A model generated the notes under the pieces. That model worked only from the letters and a program-made list of their open reading frames with translations, was not told the DNA's origin and ran no database searches. Of a stretch of 64,000 bases of DNA, positions 23,358-35,534 are shown one piece after another. The translations under genes were made by a program, and so were the position numbers. This DNA is from Microbacterium yannicii (GTDB taxonomy: Bacteria; Actinomycetota; Actinomycetes; Actinomycetales; Microbacteriaceae). The number at the start of each line of letters is the position of its first letter. Within the stretch, counting starts at the first letter, position 1. The stretch spans positions 1-64,000 of the forward strand of contig NZ_JAMXMB010000008.1 in assembly GCF_024055635.1 (NCBI RefSeq). Reading direction: 5' to 3'.

Positions 23358-24299
23358 TCAGTGCGCGAGGCGAGCGACTTCGTCGGCCGCCCGGGCGATG
23401 TCGTCGTTCACGACGCGGAAGTCGAATTCGGCTTGCGACGCCAGTTCGGTCTTGGCCGTGCGCAGCCGTCGTGCGCGCTCCGCGGTGTCCTCGGTGCCGC
23501 GACCGACGAGGCGCTGCACGAGCTCGTCCCAGCTCGGCGGCAGCAGGAACACGAGGGTCGCCGACGGGTCGGCCTCGCGGACCTGGCGGGCGCCCTGCAG
23601 GTCGATCTCCAACAGCACGGTGCGCCCCTGGGCGAGAGCCTTCTCGATGGGCGTGCGGGGAGTGCCGTAGCGATATGCGTTGTGCACGGTCGCGTACTCG
23701 AGCAGCTCGTCGTCGGCGATCATCCGGTCGAACTCGGCGTCGTCGACGAAGAAGTAGTGCTCGCCGTCCACTTCTCCCGGGCGCGGCGCGCGCGTGGTCG
23801 CCGACACCGAGAGCAGGATCTCGGGGTGGTGCGCCTTGATGTGCGCGGCGACCGTGCCCTTGCCGACGGCCGTGGGACCGGCGAGCACGACGAGGCGGCT
23901 GCGCCCCCCGCGCGGCTCGAGCTCCGGCCAACGGGCGTCGAGGAAGCTCCGGAGGTCTTCGCGCTGGCGCGAGCCCAGTCCGCCCAGACGCTTGACGGGC
24001 GAGATCTCGAGATCGTGCAGGATCCGGTCGCGCTTGCCCTCGCCGATCGCGGGGATCGCGGTGAGGAACTCCGGCACGCGCATGGCGCCGGCCGGCGAGG
24101 TGGGATCCGCCAGGGCGCGCCGCAGCAGCTCCTGCGGCGTGATCACCCGCATCGCGACGTCCTTCTTGAGCGCCGCGCGCTCACGGCGGGCCGCGACGGC
24201 GCGGCGCGACGCGGCGACGCGGTCGACCTCGGGCGGGCGGGCCTGCGCCCCCGTGGTTCGGGGCGAAGCCCCATCGGGAGGGGTACGGGAATCGGGCAT
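23358..24299 (-). CDS. gmk: Guanylate kinase fused to an N-terminal IHF-like domain
   Basis: Phosphorylates GMP to GDP. Residues about 134-313 are a complete kinase: P-loop [10 protein letters not shown], the GMP-binding [31 protein letters not shown] and [13 protein letters not shown]. Residues about 27-121 match actinobacterial integration host factor (mIHF): [14 protein letters not shown], a helix-two-turn-helix around [20 protein letters not shown], then [14 protein letters not shown]. In Mycobacterium mihF is a separate gene just upstream of gmk. I chose the ATG at 24299, one base after the pyrF stop; a GTG at 24311 would add four residues. The first 26 residues look disordered. Confidence 0.92.
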   Translation of the reverse strand: MPDSRTPPDGASPRTTGAQARPPEVDRVAASRRAVAARRERAALKKDVAMRVITPQELLRRALADPTSPAGAMRVPEFLTAIPAIGEGKRDRILHDLEISPVKRLGGLGSRQREDLRSFLDARWPELEPRGGRSRLVVLAGPTAVGKGTVAAHIKAHHPEILLSVSATTRAPRPGEVDGEHYFFVDDAEFDRMIADDELLEYATVHNAYRYGTPRTPIEKALAQGRTVLLEIDLQGARQVREADPSATLVFLLPPSWDELVQRLVGRGTEDTAERARRLRTAKTELASQAEFDFRVVNDDIARAADEVARLAH

Positions 24300-24300
24300 G

Positions 24301-25130
24301 TCAATCACCACGGTAGAGAAGGGCGCGCTCGGAGATGCGCGCGGCGAGCCGGTCGGGTCCGGCAGCCAGGATGCTGCGGCTCTCCGACGCTATCACCGCT
24401 TCCGCCAGGCCGCCGAAGCGCGCGCGGAGCTGATGCGCCTGCGCACCCTGGTGACCGAAGCCCGGACCGAGGATCGGCGCGACCGGGGAGAACGCCGTGA
24501 GCCCGGCATCCGCCCAGTCCACGGTGCCGCCGATCACCACGCCCACGCTCCCCCAGTGGCCCTCCGGCGTCGTGCCGGCGTTGCGCTCCGAGACCTCGCG
24601 CACGATCGCGGCCGAGACCGTCTCGCCGCTGGGAAGGACCGCCCGTTGGCCGGTGCGTGCGTCGGGATTGCTCGTGGCCGCCAGCACGAATACGCCCTTG
24701 CCGTGGCGCTCCGCGACCGTGAAGGTGCCTTCGAGCGTGCCCACGCCCAGGAACGGGTTGGCCGTCATCGCGTCGGCTTCGAGGGGAGAGCCGGGCGTGA
24801 GCCACGCCTCGCCGTAGGCGTCCATGGTCGATCCGATGTCGCCGCGCTTGGCATCGGCGATCACCAGCAGCCCGGCGGCGCGGGCGGCGGTGAGAACGTC
24901 CTCGAGCGCGGCGAAGCCGGCCGACCCGTAGCGCTCGAAGAACGAGACCTGCGGCTTGACCACGCCCACACGGCCGGCGGCGGCCCCGACCACGCGCAGG
25001 CCGAACTCGCGGGCGCCGGCGGCCGCGGCATCCAATCCCCACTCGCCCAGGAGGTGGGGGTGCGGATCGATGCCGACGCACAGCTGCCCGTGCGTGACGA
25101 AGGCCGCACGGACCCGTTCGCCGAACGACG

Positions 25131-25134
<4 letters not shown>
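24301..25134 (-). CDS. pyrF: Orotidine-5'-phosphate decarboxylase (type 2)
   Basis: Final step of UMP synthesis. The 277-residue protein belongs to the longer actinobacterial subfamily: [12 protein letters not shown] at the N-terminus, [12 protein letters not shown], the catalytic Lys-Asp set in [20 protein letters not shown], and [10 protein letters not shown] at the phosphate site. It overlaps carB by 4 bases (ATGA) and is followed by the IHF-Gmk gene after one base, the last pyrimidine gene of the operon. Confidence 0.96.
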
Positions 25135-28417
<3,283 letters not shown>

Positions 28418-28418
<1 letters not shown>

Positions 28419-29641
28419 TACTTGCCGGCCTCCTGAGTCGGTCCCTGAGCTTGTCGAACGGCCGGTCCCTGAGCTTGTCGAACGGCCGGTCCCTGAGCTT
28501 GTCGAAGGGTCGCGACGACGAGGTCGCGGAAGCGGTCGAACAGGTAGTTGGCGTCGTGCGGACCCGCCGCCGCCTCGGGGTGGTACTGCACCGAGAAGGC
28601 GGGGATGTCGAGGGCACGCAGGCCCTCGACCACCTGGTCGTTCAGCCCGACGTGGCTGACCTCGATGCGGCCGTACCCGTGGGGGCTGTCGAACTCGCCG
28701 TCCACCGGCGCGTCCACGGCGAACCCGTGGTTGTGGGCGGTGATCTCGACGCGGCCGGTCGACTTGTCGAGCACCGGCTGGTTGATGCCGCGGTGGCCGA
28801 AGGGCAGCTTGTAGGTGCCGAGACCCAGCGCGCGGCCGAGCAGCTGGTTGCCGAAGCAGATGCCGAAGAACGGCAGCCCGTCGTCGAGCACGCCGCGCAG
28901 CAGGTCGACGTGGTCGCCCGAGGCTGCCGGGTCGCCGGGGCCGTTCGAGTAGAAGACCGCGACCGGGTCGATCGCGCGGATCTGGTCGATCGTGACGTCC
29001 TGCGGCAGGACGTGCACGTCGAAACCTCGTGCCGCGAGGTTGTCGACCGTCGCCTGCTTGACGCCGAGGTCGAGCACGGCGAGGTTGCCGATGCGCTCAC
29101 TGGTCGCCTTCGTCACCTCGGCGGCGGCGACCGAGACCTCTGCAGAGAGGTTGCGGCCGGCCATCTCGGGTGCCTCGCGCACGAGACGAAGCTGCTCGTC
29201 CGGGTCGATCGCCGCTGCCTCGCCGGAGAAGATCGCACCGCGCATGCTCCCGGCCGAGCGGATGTGGCGCGTCACGGCGCGCGTGTCGATGCCGCTGATG
29301 CCGACGACGCCGTCCGCCACCAGCGCATCGTCGAGCGACTCGTCGGCGCGCCAGTTCGAGACGACGCGCGAGGGGTCGCGCACGATGTAGCCCGACACCC
29401 AGATGCGGCGCGACTCGGGGTCTTCGTCGTTCATGCCGGTGTTGCCGATGTGCGGTGCCGTCTGCAGCACGATCTGGCCGGCGTACGAGGGATCGGTGAG
29501 CGTCTCCTGGTAGCCGGTCATGCCGGTGGCGAAGACCACCTCGCCGATGGTGGTGCCCTGGGCGCCGTACGCGCGTCCGACGTGGCGGGTCCCGTCCTCG
29601 AGCACGAGGACGGCGGGATCGGTCTGGAAGAGGGAGGTCAT
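28418..29641 (-). CDS. carA: Carbamoyl-phosphate synthase small subunit with repeat-derived tail
   Basis: Glutaminase subunit that feeds ammonia to CarB. The 407-residue protein has the N-terminal CPSase domain ([16 protein letters not shown]) and a C-terminal class I amidotransferase with the nucleophilic cysteine in [18 protein letters not shown] and the His-Glu pair in [13 protein letters not shown]. After the normal end (near DRFRDLVVA) come about 28 extra residues including three copies of RQAQGP, encoded by three tandem 24-base repeats at 28440-28511. The start ATG at 29641 overlaps the upstream membrane-protein gene by 4 bases. Confidence 0.96.
28440..28511. repeat. Three tandem 24-base repeats inside the carA 3' end
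   Basis: Units at 28440-28463, 28464-28487 and 28488-28511 share the core GGTCCCTGAGCTTGTCGAA. The first two are identical; the third differs only near its end. Being a multiple of three, they keep the carA frame open and add [12 protein letters not shown] residues. The core resembles an interspersed repeat I recall from Microbacterium and related genomes, not verified here. Confidence 0.85.
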
Positions 29642-30147
29642 GAATCGGTTCCCGTCTGGGTCGGGGGAAGGATGCCGGCCACAGCGTCCGCGAGAGCGCG
29701 GGCCGAGGCATCCTGGGGTCGGAAGTAGGTGTCGACGGTCGAGCCGGCGTCGGTGCGCCACGTCAGCCGTGTGAGGCCGCCGGTCTCGACGACGCGGTCG
29801 ATCGCGACGGTGGATTGGCCCACGTCGACGATGCGGTCGGGAGTCAGCACGAAGGGGTCCTGCCCGGTGAGGCCGACCGCCACGCCCTCATCGGCGACGG
29901 TGACGGTCGCCTTGGAGCGGAAGGCCATGCCCGGTGCTGCGATGCGCTCCAGCGGAGCGTCGCGGGCGGTCGTCGCGACGTACAGCGCGTCGAAGGTCGC
30001 GCGCACGTGCGCGTCGGCGGGAAGCTCGCCGGCGACGACGAGGGGCGTCGCGTCCCGCCGCGTTCGTCGCCACCACGCCCACGCGAGTGCGGCGAGAAGC
30101 ACGACGGCGACCGCGATCATGATCGCCAGGGCGCCTTCGCGGGTCAT
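29638..30147 (-). CDS. Membrane protein of the pyrimidine operon (PH-like)
   Basis: A 169-residue protein with one N-terminal membrane helix (about residues 5-26, [21 protein letters not shown]), a basic patch, then a soluble domain of mostly beta character (about 45-150) that ends in DTYFRPQD. Homologous position and shape match the conserved actinobacterial gene between pyrC and carA (Rv1382 in M. tuberculosis), of unknown function. It overlaps both neighbours by 4 bases (ATGA), so it is locked into the operon. Confidence 0.8.
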   Translation of the reverse strand: MTREGALAIMIAVAVVLLAALAWAWWRRTRRDATPLVVAGELPADAHVRATFDALYVATTARDAPLERIAAPGMAFRSKATVTVADEGVAVGLTGQDPFVLTPDRIVDVGQSTVAIDRVVETGGLTRLTWRTDAGSTVDTYFRPQDASARALADAVAGILPPTQTGTDS

Positions 30148-31454
30148 GCGCGTGCCCCCGGCGTATCGAGCAGCTCGCCGTCGGCGACGGTCACGGTGCC
30201 CCGGTGGAGCGTCCAGCGCACCTCGCCCGGCAGTTCGCGACCCAGGTACGGCGAGTTCACGCTGCGGCCGCGCAGATCGTCGGTCGTGAATGTGCGGCGC
30301 GGCGCGGGGTCGTAGAACGCGAGGGATGCCGGCTGGCCCTCGGTCAGCGGTGTCCCGTGTCCGGCAAGCCGGCCGATGCGCGCGGGCTCCCGCGACATGA
30401 CGCGGGCGACGTCGCCCCACGTCAGCAGCCCGGTGTCGATCATCGACTGCTGCACCACCCGCAGGGCGCTCTCCAGACCCACCATGCCGTTGGCGGCCGC
30501 CTGCCACTCGCAGGCCTTCGCCTCGGCCGGGTGGGGCGCGTGATCCGTCGCGACGATGTCGATGGTCCCGTCGGCGAGGCCCTCGCGCACCGCGAGCACG
30601 TCCTCTTCTCGCCGTAGCGGCGGGTTGACCTTGAACCGCGCGTCGTAGTCGCGCACGAGCTCGTCGGTCAGGAGCAGGTGATGCGGAGTGACCTCGGCGG
30701 TCACATCGACGCCGCGGCGCTTGGCCCAGCGGATGATGTCGACCGAGCCGGCGGTCGAGAGGTGGCACACATGCAGCCGGGACCCGACGTGCTCGGCGAG
30801 CAGCACGTCGCGGGCGATGATCGACTCCTCGGCCACCGCGGGCCAGCCGGCCAGCCCGAGCTCCGCCGACACGGCGCCCTCGTTCATCTGCGCACCCTCC
30901 GTGAGGCGCGGGTCCTGCGCGTGCTGGGCGATCACGCCGTCGAACGCCTTCACGTACTCGAGCGCTCGCCGCATGATGAGCGGATCCCAGACGCAGAAGC
31001 CGTCGTCGCTGAAGACGCGCACCCGGGCACGGGAATCGGCCATAGCGCCCAGCTCGGCCAGCCGCTCGCCCTTCTGCCCGACGGTGACGGCGCCGATGGG
31101 CTGCACCGTGACGAAACCGGCGGCCTCGCCGAGGGCGAGCTCCTGCTCGACCACACCGGCGGTGTCGGCGACGGGCGAGGTGTTGGGCATGGCGAACACC
31201 GCGGCGTAGCCACCGGCGGCGGCGGCCCGCGAGCCGGTGAGAATCGTCTCGGATGCCTCGTAGCCGGGTTCGCGCAGATGCGTGTGGAGGTCGACCAGGC
31301 CCGGCAGCAGCACGAGACCGTCGACGTCGATCGCGGTCGCCCCGGCGCGGCTGAGGCCGGGACCCATCTCGGCGATGACGCCGTCTTCGACGATCAGATC
31401 AGCGGCGGTGGATCCTTCGACCTGTGCGCCTCGGAAGAGAAGGGTCTCGCTCAT
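30144..31454 (-). CDS. pyrC: Dihydroorotase
   Basis: Zinc amidohydrolase cyclising carbamoyl-aspartate to dihydroorotate. The 436-residue class I enzyme has the metal motif [34 protein letters not shown] and the catalytic aspartate of [13 protein letters not shown], then the C-terminal SLAFYDP. It overlaps pyrB (4 bases, ATGA) and the downstream membrane-protein gene (4 bases). Confidence 0.97.
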   Translation of the reverse strand: MSETLLFRGAQVEGSTAADLIVEDGVIAEMGPGLSRAGATAIDVDGLVLLPGLVDLHTHLREPGYEASETILTGSRAAAAGGYAAVFAMPNTSPVADTAGVVEQELALGEAAGFVTVQPIGAVTVGQKGERLAELGAMADSRARVRVFSDDGFCVWDPLIMRRALEYVKAFDGVIAQHAQDPRLTEGAQMNEGAVSAELGLAGWPAVAEESIIARDVLLAEHVGSRLHVCHLSTAGSVDIIRWAKRRGVDVTAEVTPHHLLLTDELVRDYDARFKVNPPLRREEDVLAVREGLADGTIDIVATDHAPHPAEAKACEWQAAANGMVGLESALRVVQQSMIDTGLLTWGDVARVMSREPARIGRLAGHGTPLTEGQPASLAFYDPAPRRTFTTDDLRGRSVNSPYLGRELPGEVRWTLHRGTVTVADGELLDTPGARA

Positions 31455-32464
31455 GGGGTGTTCTCCTTCTCTTCGCCGCCGGTGACCGGGGCGTCCGTCG
31501 CGGGTGTGCTGTCGGCTGCGTCGTGCTCCGCTCCCGCCAGAAGCAGGTAGAGCGCGGCCATGCGCACCGAGACGCCGTTCGCCACCTGCTCGAGGACGGT
31601 CGAGCGGGGCGAGTCCGCGGCTTCGGCGGAGATCTCCAGACCCCGGTTCATGGGTCCGGGATGCATGACAATGCTATCCGCTCCGAGCGCCTGCAGGCGG
31701 CGCGCGTCGAGACCCCAGCGTCGCGAATACTCCCGTTCAGTGGGGAAATACGCCGCGTTCATACGTTCCAGCTGGATGCGCAGCATCATGAGCGCGTCCG
31801 GTGCGGCGGAGATCGCGTCGTCGAGGTCGTACAGCATCGTCACCGGCCACTGCGACATGTCCTGCGGGACCAGGGTGGGCGGTGCGACCAGCGTGACGTG
31901 AGCGCCGAGGGCGTCGAGCAGCCAGACGTTCGAACGGGCGACCCGCGAGTGGAGCACGTCACCGACGATCGTGACCTTCACGCCGGTGAGGTCGCGACCG
32001 CGGCTGTCGTCGCCGAAGCGCCTCTTGCGGATCGTGAACGCGTCCAGCAATGCCTGCGTCGGGTGCTCGTGGGTGCCATCGCCCGCGTTGACGACGCCTG
32101 CGCTGATCCAGCCGCTCGTGGCGAGGGTGCGCGGTGCTCCGGACGCTCCGTGGCGGATGACGACGGCATCCGCTCCCATCGCCTGCAGGGTCTGCGCGGT
32201 GTCCTGCAGCGACTCCCCCTTCGAGACGCTGGAGCCCTTGGCGGAGAAGTTGATCACATCGGCCGACAGGCGCTTGGCGGCCGCCTCGAACGAGATCCGC
32301 GTGCGCGTCGAATCCTCGAAGAACAGGTTGACGACGGTCCTGCCCCGCAGGGTGGGCAGCTTCTTCACCTCGCGGCGCTGCGTGTCGGCCATGTCCTCGG
32401 CGACGTCGAGGATGCGCAGGGCGTCGGCGCGGGCGAGCGTCCGCGTGTCGAGCAGGTGCCTCAT
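31451..32464 (-). CDS. pyrB: Aspartate carbamoyltransferase catalytic subunit
   Basis: Commits carbamoyl phosphate to pyrimidines. The 337-residue protein has the carbamoyl-phosphate loop [13 protein letters not shown], the loop [14 protein letters not shown] from the adjacent subunit, [14 protein letters not shown] and MHPGPMNRG. No pyrI lies nearby, as expected for actinobacteria. About 20 extra residues end the protein ([16 protein letters not shown]). The start ATG is 7 bases after pyrR. Confidence 0.97.
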   Translation of the reverse strand: MRHLLDTRTLARADALRILDVAEDMADTQRREVKKLPTLRGRTVVNLFFEDSTRTRISFEAAAKRLSADVINFSAKGSSVSKGESLQDTAQTLQAMGADAVVIRHGASGAPRTLATSGWISAGVVNAGDGTHEHPTQALLDAFTIRKRRFGDDSRGRDLTGVKVTIVGDVLHSRVARSNVWLLDALGAHVTLVAPPTLVPQDMSQWPVTMLYDLDDAISAAPDALMMLRIQLERMNAAYFPTEREYSRRWGLDARRLQALGADSIVMHPGPMNRGLEISAEAADSPRSTVLEQVANGVSVRMAALYLLLAGAEHDAADSTPATDAPVTGGEEKENTP

Positions 32465-32471
32465 GAGCGGG

Positions 32472-33020
32472 TCACCGTCCTTCGATGGTGACGGCCTCGG
32501 AGCCGTCGGTCTCGTCGAGGCGCACGTTGACGCGCTCGTCGCGGGAGCTCGGGAGGTTCTTGCCGACGAAGTCCGGGCGGATCGGCAGCTCGCGGTGGCC
32601 GCGATCGACGAGCGTCGCGAGTCGCACCGCGGCGGGGCGGCCGATGTCCTGCAGGGCATCGAGCGCCGCACGGATGCTGCGTCCCGAGAAGAGCACGTCA
32701 TCCACCAGGACGACGACCTTGCCGTCGACGCCGCCGGGTGGGATCTGCGTCCGCTGCGGCGATCGGGTCGGGTTGCGGTGCAGGTCGTCCCGGTACATCG
32801 TGACGTCGAGGGCGCCGACCGGCACCGCGGCGCCGCCGAACTGCTCCACCAGTGCGCCGATCCGATGCGCGAGGGTGACGCCGCGCGTGGGGATTCCGAG
32901 GAGGACCAGACCCTCGGGGCCCTTGTTGGACTCCAGGATCTCGTGGGAGATCCGAGTCAGGGCCCGGGCGATGTCGGCGCCGGTCATGACGGTGCGAGGC
33001 TGCACGGTGGGCGTGCTCAT
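32472..33020 (-). CDS. pyrR: PyrR bifunctional regulator / uracil phosphoribosyltransferase
   Basis: UMP-responsive RNA-binding regulator of pyr genes with uracil phosphoribosyltransferase activity. The 182-residue protein has the PRPP loop [19 protein letters not shown] and the conserved [20 protein letters not shown]. It is the first gene of the operon. The ATG at 33020 has GGGAG upstream; a GTG at 33044 would add eight arginine-rich residues. The leader is only about 50 bases, too short for the antiterminator architecture of Bacillus, so any autoregulation would act near the ribosome site. Confidence 0.95.
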   Translation of the reverse strand: MSTPTVQPRTVMTGADIARALTRISHEILESNKGPEGLVLLGIPTRGVTLAHRIGALVEQFGGAAVPVGALDVTMYRDDLHRNPTRSPQRTQIPPGGVDGKVVVLVDDVLFSGRSIRAALDALQDIGRPAAVRLATLVDRGHRELPIRPDFVGKNLPSSRDERVNVRLDETDGSEAVTIEGR

Positions 33021-33078
33021 CCGCCGCTCCCTTCTCCGCCTCACGGGACGGGGTTAAAGGTTGCTGTGATCGTCGTCC

Positions 33079-33084
33079 AGTCTA
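33079..33084 (-). promoter_or_regulatory. Probable -10 (TAGACT) of the pyrimidine operon
   Basis: TAGACT in CCTAGACT context, 59 bases before the pyrR ATG, giving a predicted start near 33072. It follows a hairpin that ends the upstream transcript. The same CCTAGACT occurs before the Rieske gene. Confidence 0.5.
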
Positions 33085-33096
33085 GGGCACGGCGAA

Positions 33097-33121
33097 GGCC
33101 GGCCCCGAATCGGGACCGGCC
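33097..33121 (-). terminator. Hairpin terminator after the DoxX-like gene
   Basis: An 11-bp stem (one G-U wobble in the minus-strand RNA) with a 3-base loop, about 42 bases past the stop of the DoxX-like gene. It is followed by TTCGCC rather than a long T-run. Confidence 0.5.
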
Positions 33122-33163
33122 CTCACATCGGCGCCGGGATGGCCCTCGCGACGCCGCTGGTCA

Positions 33164-33700
33164 TCACCGCGCGGCAGGACCGCGCAGCACCCGGGAGGCG
33201 ACGACGAGCGCCGCAGCGATCAGCACGACGTTCTTGAAGATGTACTGGCCGGTCAGCGTCGGGCCCACGGGACCGAAGACCTCGCTGGGGAGGAGCACGA
33301 TCGGCGACAGGATCCCGACGTAGGCGATCGCGAGCACGACGAGCCCGATTCGTGCGAAGCCGCGGCCGGCGATCAGCAGCGCGCCCGCCGTGACTTCGAT
33401 CACGGCGGTGGCCACGAGCGCGGCCTGTCCGCTGACGAGCCCGAAGGTGAGCTTCTCCCAGGTCTGGCTCACCAGCGCCTCGACCGGGCTGACGCCCGGG
33501 AAGAGCTTCAGGGCGCCGAACACGACGAAGACGGCTCCGAGTGCGATGCGCAGGGCGGGGATGCTCCAGCGCTGCAGCGAGACCTTGACGGCGGCCTCGG
33601 CCCGCGCCTCCCACGACAGGATCGCTCGAATGGGGCTCGACTGACGGGTCGATGCGGGGACGACGACGCCGGCGGCGCCGTGGACGGGAACGGTGGTCAT
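33164..33700 (-). CDS. DoxX-family membrane protein
   Basis: A 178-residue protein with four predicted membrane helices, roughly at residues 50-68, 90-110, 115-135 and 150-172, and family-like ALRIALGAVFVVFGALKLFPG. DoxX-like proteins are small membrane proteins of poorly defined role, some linked to redox stress. GGAG lies 7 bases before the ATG at 33700. It is a single-gene transcript flanked by two hairpins, in the three-gene block between nusB and pyrR. A short inverted repeat (33725-33740) lies in its leader. Confidence 0.8.
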   Translation of the reverse strand: MTTVPVHGAAGVVVPASTRQSSPIRAILSWEARAEAAVKVSLQRWSIPALRIALGAVFVVFGALKLFPGVSPVEALVSQTWEKLTFGLVSGQAALVATAVIEVTAGALLIAGRGFARIGLVVLAIAYVGILSPIVLLPSEVFGPVGPTLTGQYIFKNVVLIAAALVVASRVLRGPAAR

Positions 33701-33824
33701 GGCGTGACTCCTTCGATGCTGATCGCCCGCGACCGCGGGCACGGTGATCAGGATCCGGGGGGAGCCGCGGTGATACGGACGGGCACGGGATTGCGGGCGG
33801 AATACACATCGAACGGCACGAAAA

Positions 33825-33861
33825 CGCCGTCTGATTGTCGGAGACCTACAATCAGACGGCG
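33825..33861 (-). terminator. Strong intrinsic terminator after the Rieske gene
   Basis: Perfect 14-bp stem (33825-33838 with 33848-33861) and a 9-base loop, followed on the minus strand by TTTT. It begins 11 bases past the stop of the Rieske/MBL gene and is the clearest rho-independent terminator in the window. Confidence 0.85.
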
Positions 33862-33872
33862 CCATCGATGAT

Positions 33873-35447
33873 TCAGGCCGCGGGCGTGGTCGCCTCGCGG
33901 AACAGGGCGTCCTCCACCTGGGACGCGCGGATCGGGTGCCCCTGGCTGGTCAGGCACTTGCCGCTCGCCAGATCCCACTTCCAGTCGTGGAGGGAACAGG
34001 TAAGGACGCCGTCCTCGATCTTCCCGGTCTTGGTGAGATCCGCCCGCAGGTGCGGGCAGCGGCGCTGCACGATCCAGTCGCCGAGCTGCGCGTCCTCGGT
34101 CTGGTCGGTCTGCTCGGCGTACCAGTTCTCGACGTACTCGATGCGATCGCGTGACAGGCACTTCAGGAACGTGGTGAGGAACTCGTTGAACTTGCCGCTG
34201 CGCCCCACTTCGAACTGCATCGACAGGAAGATCGAGTTCGACCAGTCGATCTCGTGGTCGGCGATGTTGGTCGAGACGAGGTCGGCCGGGATCGTGTACC
34301 AGTAGATGCACTCGTCGTCGGCGTACTCGCGGACCTTCGCCTTCGGGAAGTCCACCACCATGTCGAGGTCGCCGATGCGGAAGCGCACGATGCCGCCGAC
34401 CCCGTTGCGGATGGTACGGGCGCGACGCAGCAGCGGCTCCCACCACTCCTTGATCGCCGCGAGCATCACCGCAGGCGGCAGCACTGCCGCACGTGAGGCC
34501 TCCTCGGCGCGGATCTCGTCCTGACGGGAGTCGCGCTGCTCGGCGAGGTACGACCACTTGTCGTCGAAGATGCGGTCGATCTCGGCATCCGTGTACAGCG
34601 TCTGGGTGACCGACAGCTCGCCGCCGTTCAGCTCGACGACCGTGCCGGGCACGAACTCGTAGCCCTTCTGGTCCGGCCGCAGCTCTGCCATGTGTGCCAG
34701 GAACTGCCGCTGGTCGGTGAAGATCGCATCGTCGTCGAGTCCGTAGCCGTTGTACTTGAACAGCTCTTCGCGCAGGAACATCGGCGGCCCGGCCATCGGG
34801 AAGACGTGCTCGGCATCGACCTTCTCGATGTAGTACATCGCGCGCTTGTTCTGTGCGTCGCGCTTGAGCTTGGCGAAGTTCTGCTTGGCGTCCTGGGGCA
34901 GGTCATAGACCATCGGCCACCAGATGGCGCCCGATACCTGAGTGAAGTACGCCTCGGGCTTCGAGAAGCCGAGCAGCTTCTCGAGGTCGAGCGGGTGGGA
35001 GTCGTTCTGGTTCAGGATGCTGGCGGTGCCGTCGTCCACGCTCAGGGATGAGTCGCCGATCGGCCCGTCGCTCGGCGCGCGCAACGGCGTCACCATGAGC
35101 TTGAGGGGGCCGAACTCGAGCGGCACGCCCGCCTGCGTGTAGACGATGTTGTCGTAGCCGAGCCGGCGGAGATCCTGCTCGAGATCGTCGGTCGGGTAAT
35201 CCGGGAGCAGCACCTTGATGTCCTTCGGCACGTGGCGCTGCATGAGCGCCGGGTCGAAGTGGTCCCGGTGGCGATGCGAGACGTACAGGAAGTCGGCATT
35301 GCCGTACTTGTGCCAGTCCAGTGCCCGGTTGTCGGGGAACGGGAACCACGACCCGAAGAAGGTCGGGCCGATCACCGGGTCGCAGAGGATGCTTCCTCCC
35401 GCCGTCTCGATGAACATTCCGGCGTGGCCGAGGCCCGTGATGCGCAT
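33873..35447 (-). CDS. Metallo-beta-lactamase / Rieske [2Fe-2S] fusion protein
   Basis: The N-terminal half is a UlaG-like metallo-beta-lactamase fold with the metal motif HRHRDH at residues 58-63 and GLGHAGMFIETAGGSILCDP at the start. The C-terminal 70 residues are a Rieske domain: Cys464 and His466 (CPHL), Cys484 and His487 (CSLH). The 524-residue total and domain pairing recall CMP-N-acetylneuraminate hydroxylase, where the Rieske domain is N-terminal, so order is reversed here. No signal peptide: cytoplasmic. GGGGAGGAG precedes the ATG. A redox hydroxylase is an inference; the substrate is unknown. Closed by a strong terminator, so probably monocistronic. Confidence 0.85.
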   Translation of the reverse strand: MRITGLGHAGMFIETAGGSILCDPVIGPTFFGSWFPFPDNRALDWHKYGNADFLYVSHRHRDHFDPALMQRHVPKDIKVLLPDYPTDDLEQDLRRLGYDNIVYTQAGVPLEFGPLKLMVTPLRAPSDGPIGDSSLSVDDGTASILNQNDSHPLDLEKLLGFSKPEAYFTQVSGAIWWPMVYDLPQDAKQNFAKLKRDAQNKRAMYYIEKVDAEHVFPMAGPPMFLREELFKYNGYGLDDDAIFTDQRQFLAHMAELRPDQKGYEFVPGTVVELNGGELSVTQTLYTDAEIDRIFDDKWSYLAEQRDSRQDEIRAEEASRAAVLPPAVMLAAIKEWWEPLLRRARTIRNGVGGIVRFRIGDLDMVVDFPKAKVREYADDECIYWYTIPADLVSTNIADHEIDWSNSIFLSMQFEVGRSGKFNEFLTTFLKCLSRDRIEYVENWYAEQTDQTEDAQLGDWIVQRRCPHLRADLTKTGKIEDGVLTCSLHDWKWDLASGKCLTSQGHPIRASQVEDALFREATTPAA

Positions 35448-35486
35448 GGGACTCCTCCCCTATCCAACAGTCGAACGAACCAGACG

Positions 35487-35492
35487 AGTCTA
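35487..35492 (-). promoter_or_regulatory. Probable -10 (TAGACT) for the Rieske gene
   Basis: TAGACT, 39 bases before the ATG at 35447, giving a leader of about 33 bases with a strong ribosome site. It shares CCTAGACT with the pyrR promoter. It starts right after the hairpin ending the helicase gene. Confidence 0.5.
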
Positions 35493-35497
35493 GGCGA

Positions 35498-35514
35498 GGG
35501 CACCGAGGGTGCCC
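35498..35514 (-). terminator. Small hairpin after the helicase gene
   Basis: GGGCACC and GGTGCCC form a 7-bp stem with a 3-base loop, 20 bases past the helicase stop. There is no T-run; terminator function is tentative. Confidence 0.4.
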
Positions 35515-35534
35515 GGCCCGTCGACCGGCAAGTC

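Noticed and set aside
28440..28511. Short CRISPR-like array
   Set aside because: The three units are directly adjacent with no spacers and lie in the carA reading frame.
33725..33740. Inverted repeat GCCCGCG/CGCGGGC in the DoxX leader as operator
   Set aside because: Two-base loop and GC-only arms are expected by chance at this composition; no promoter context.
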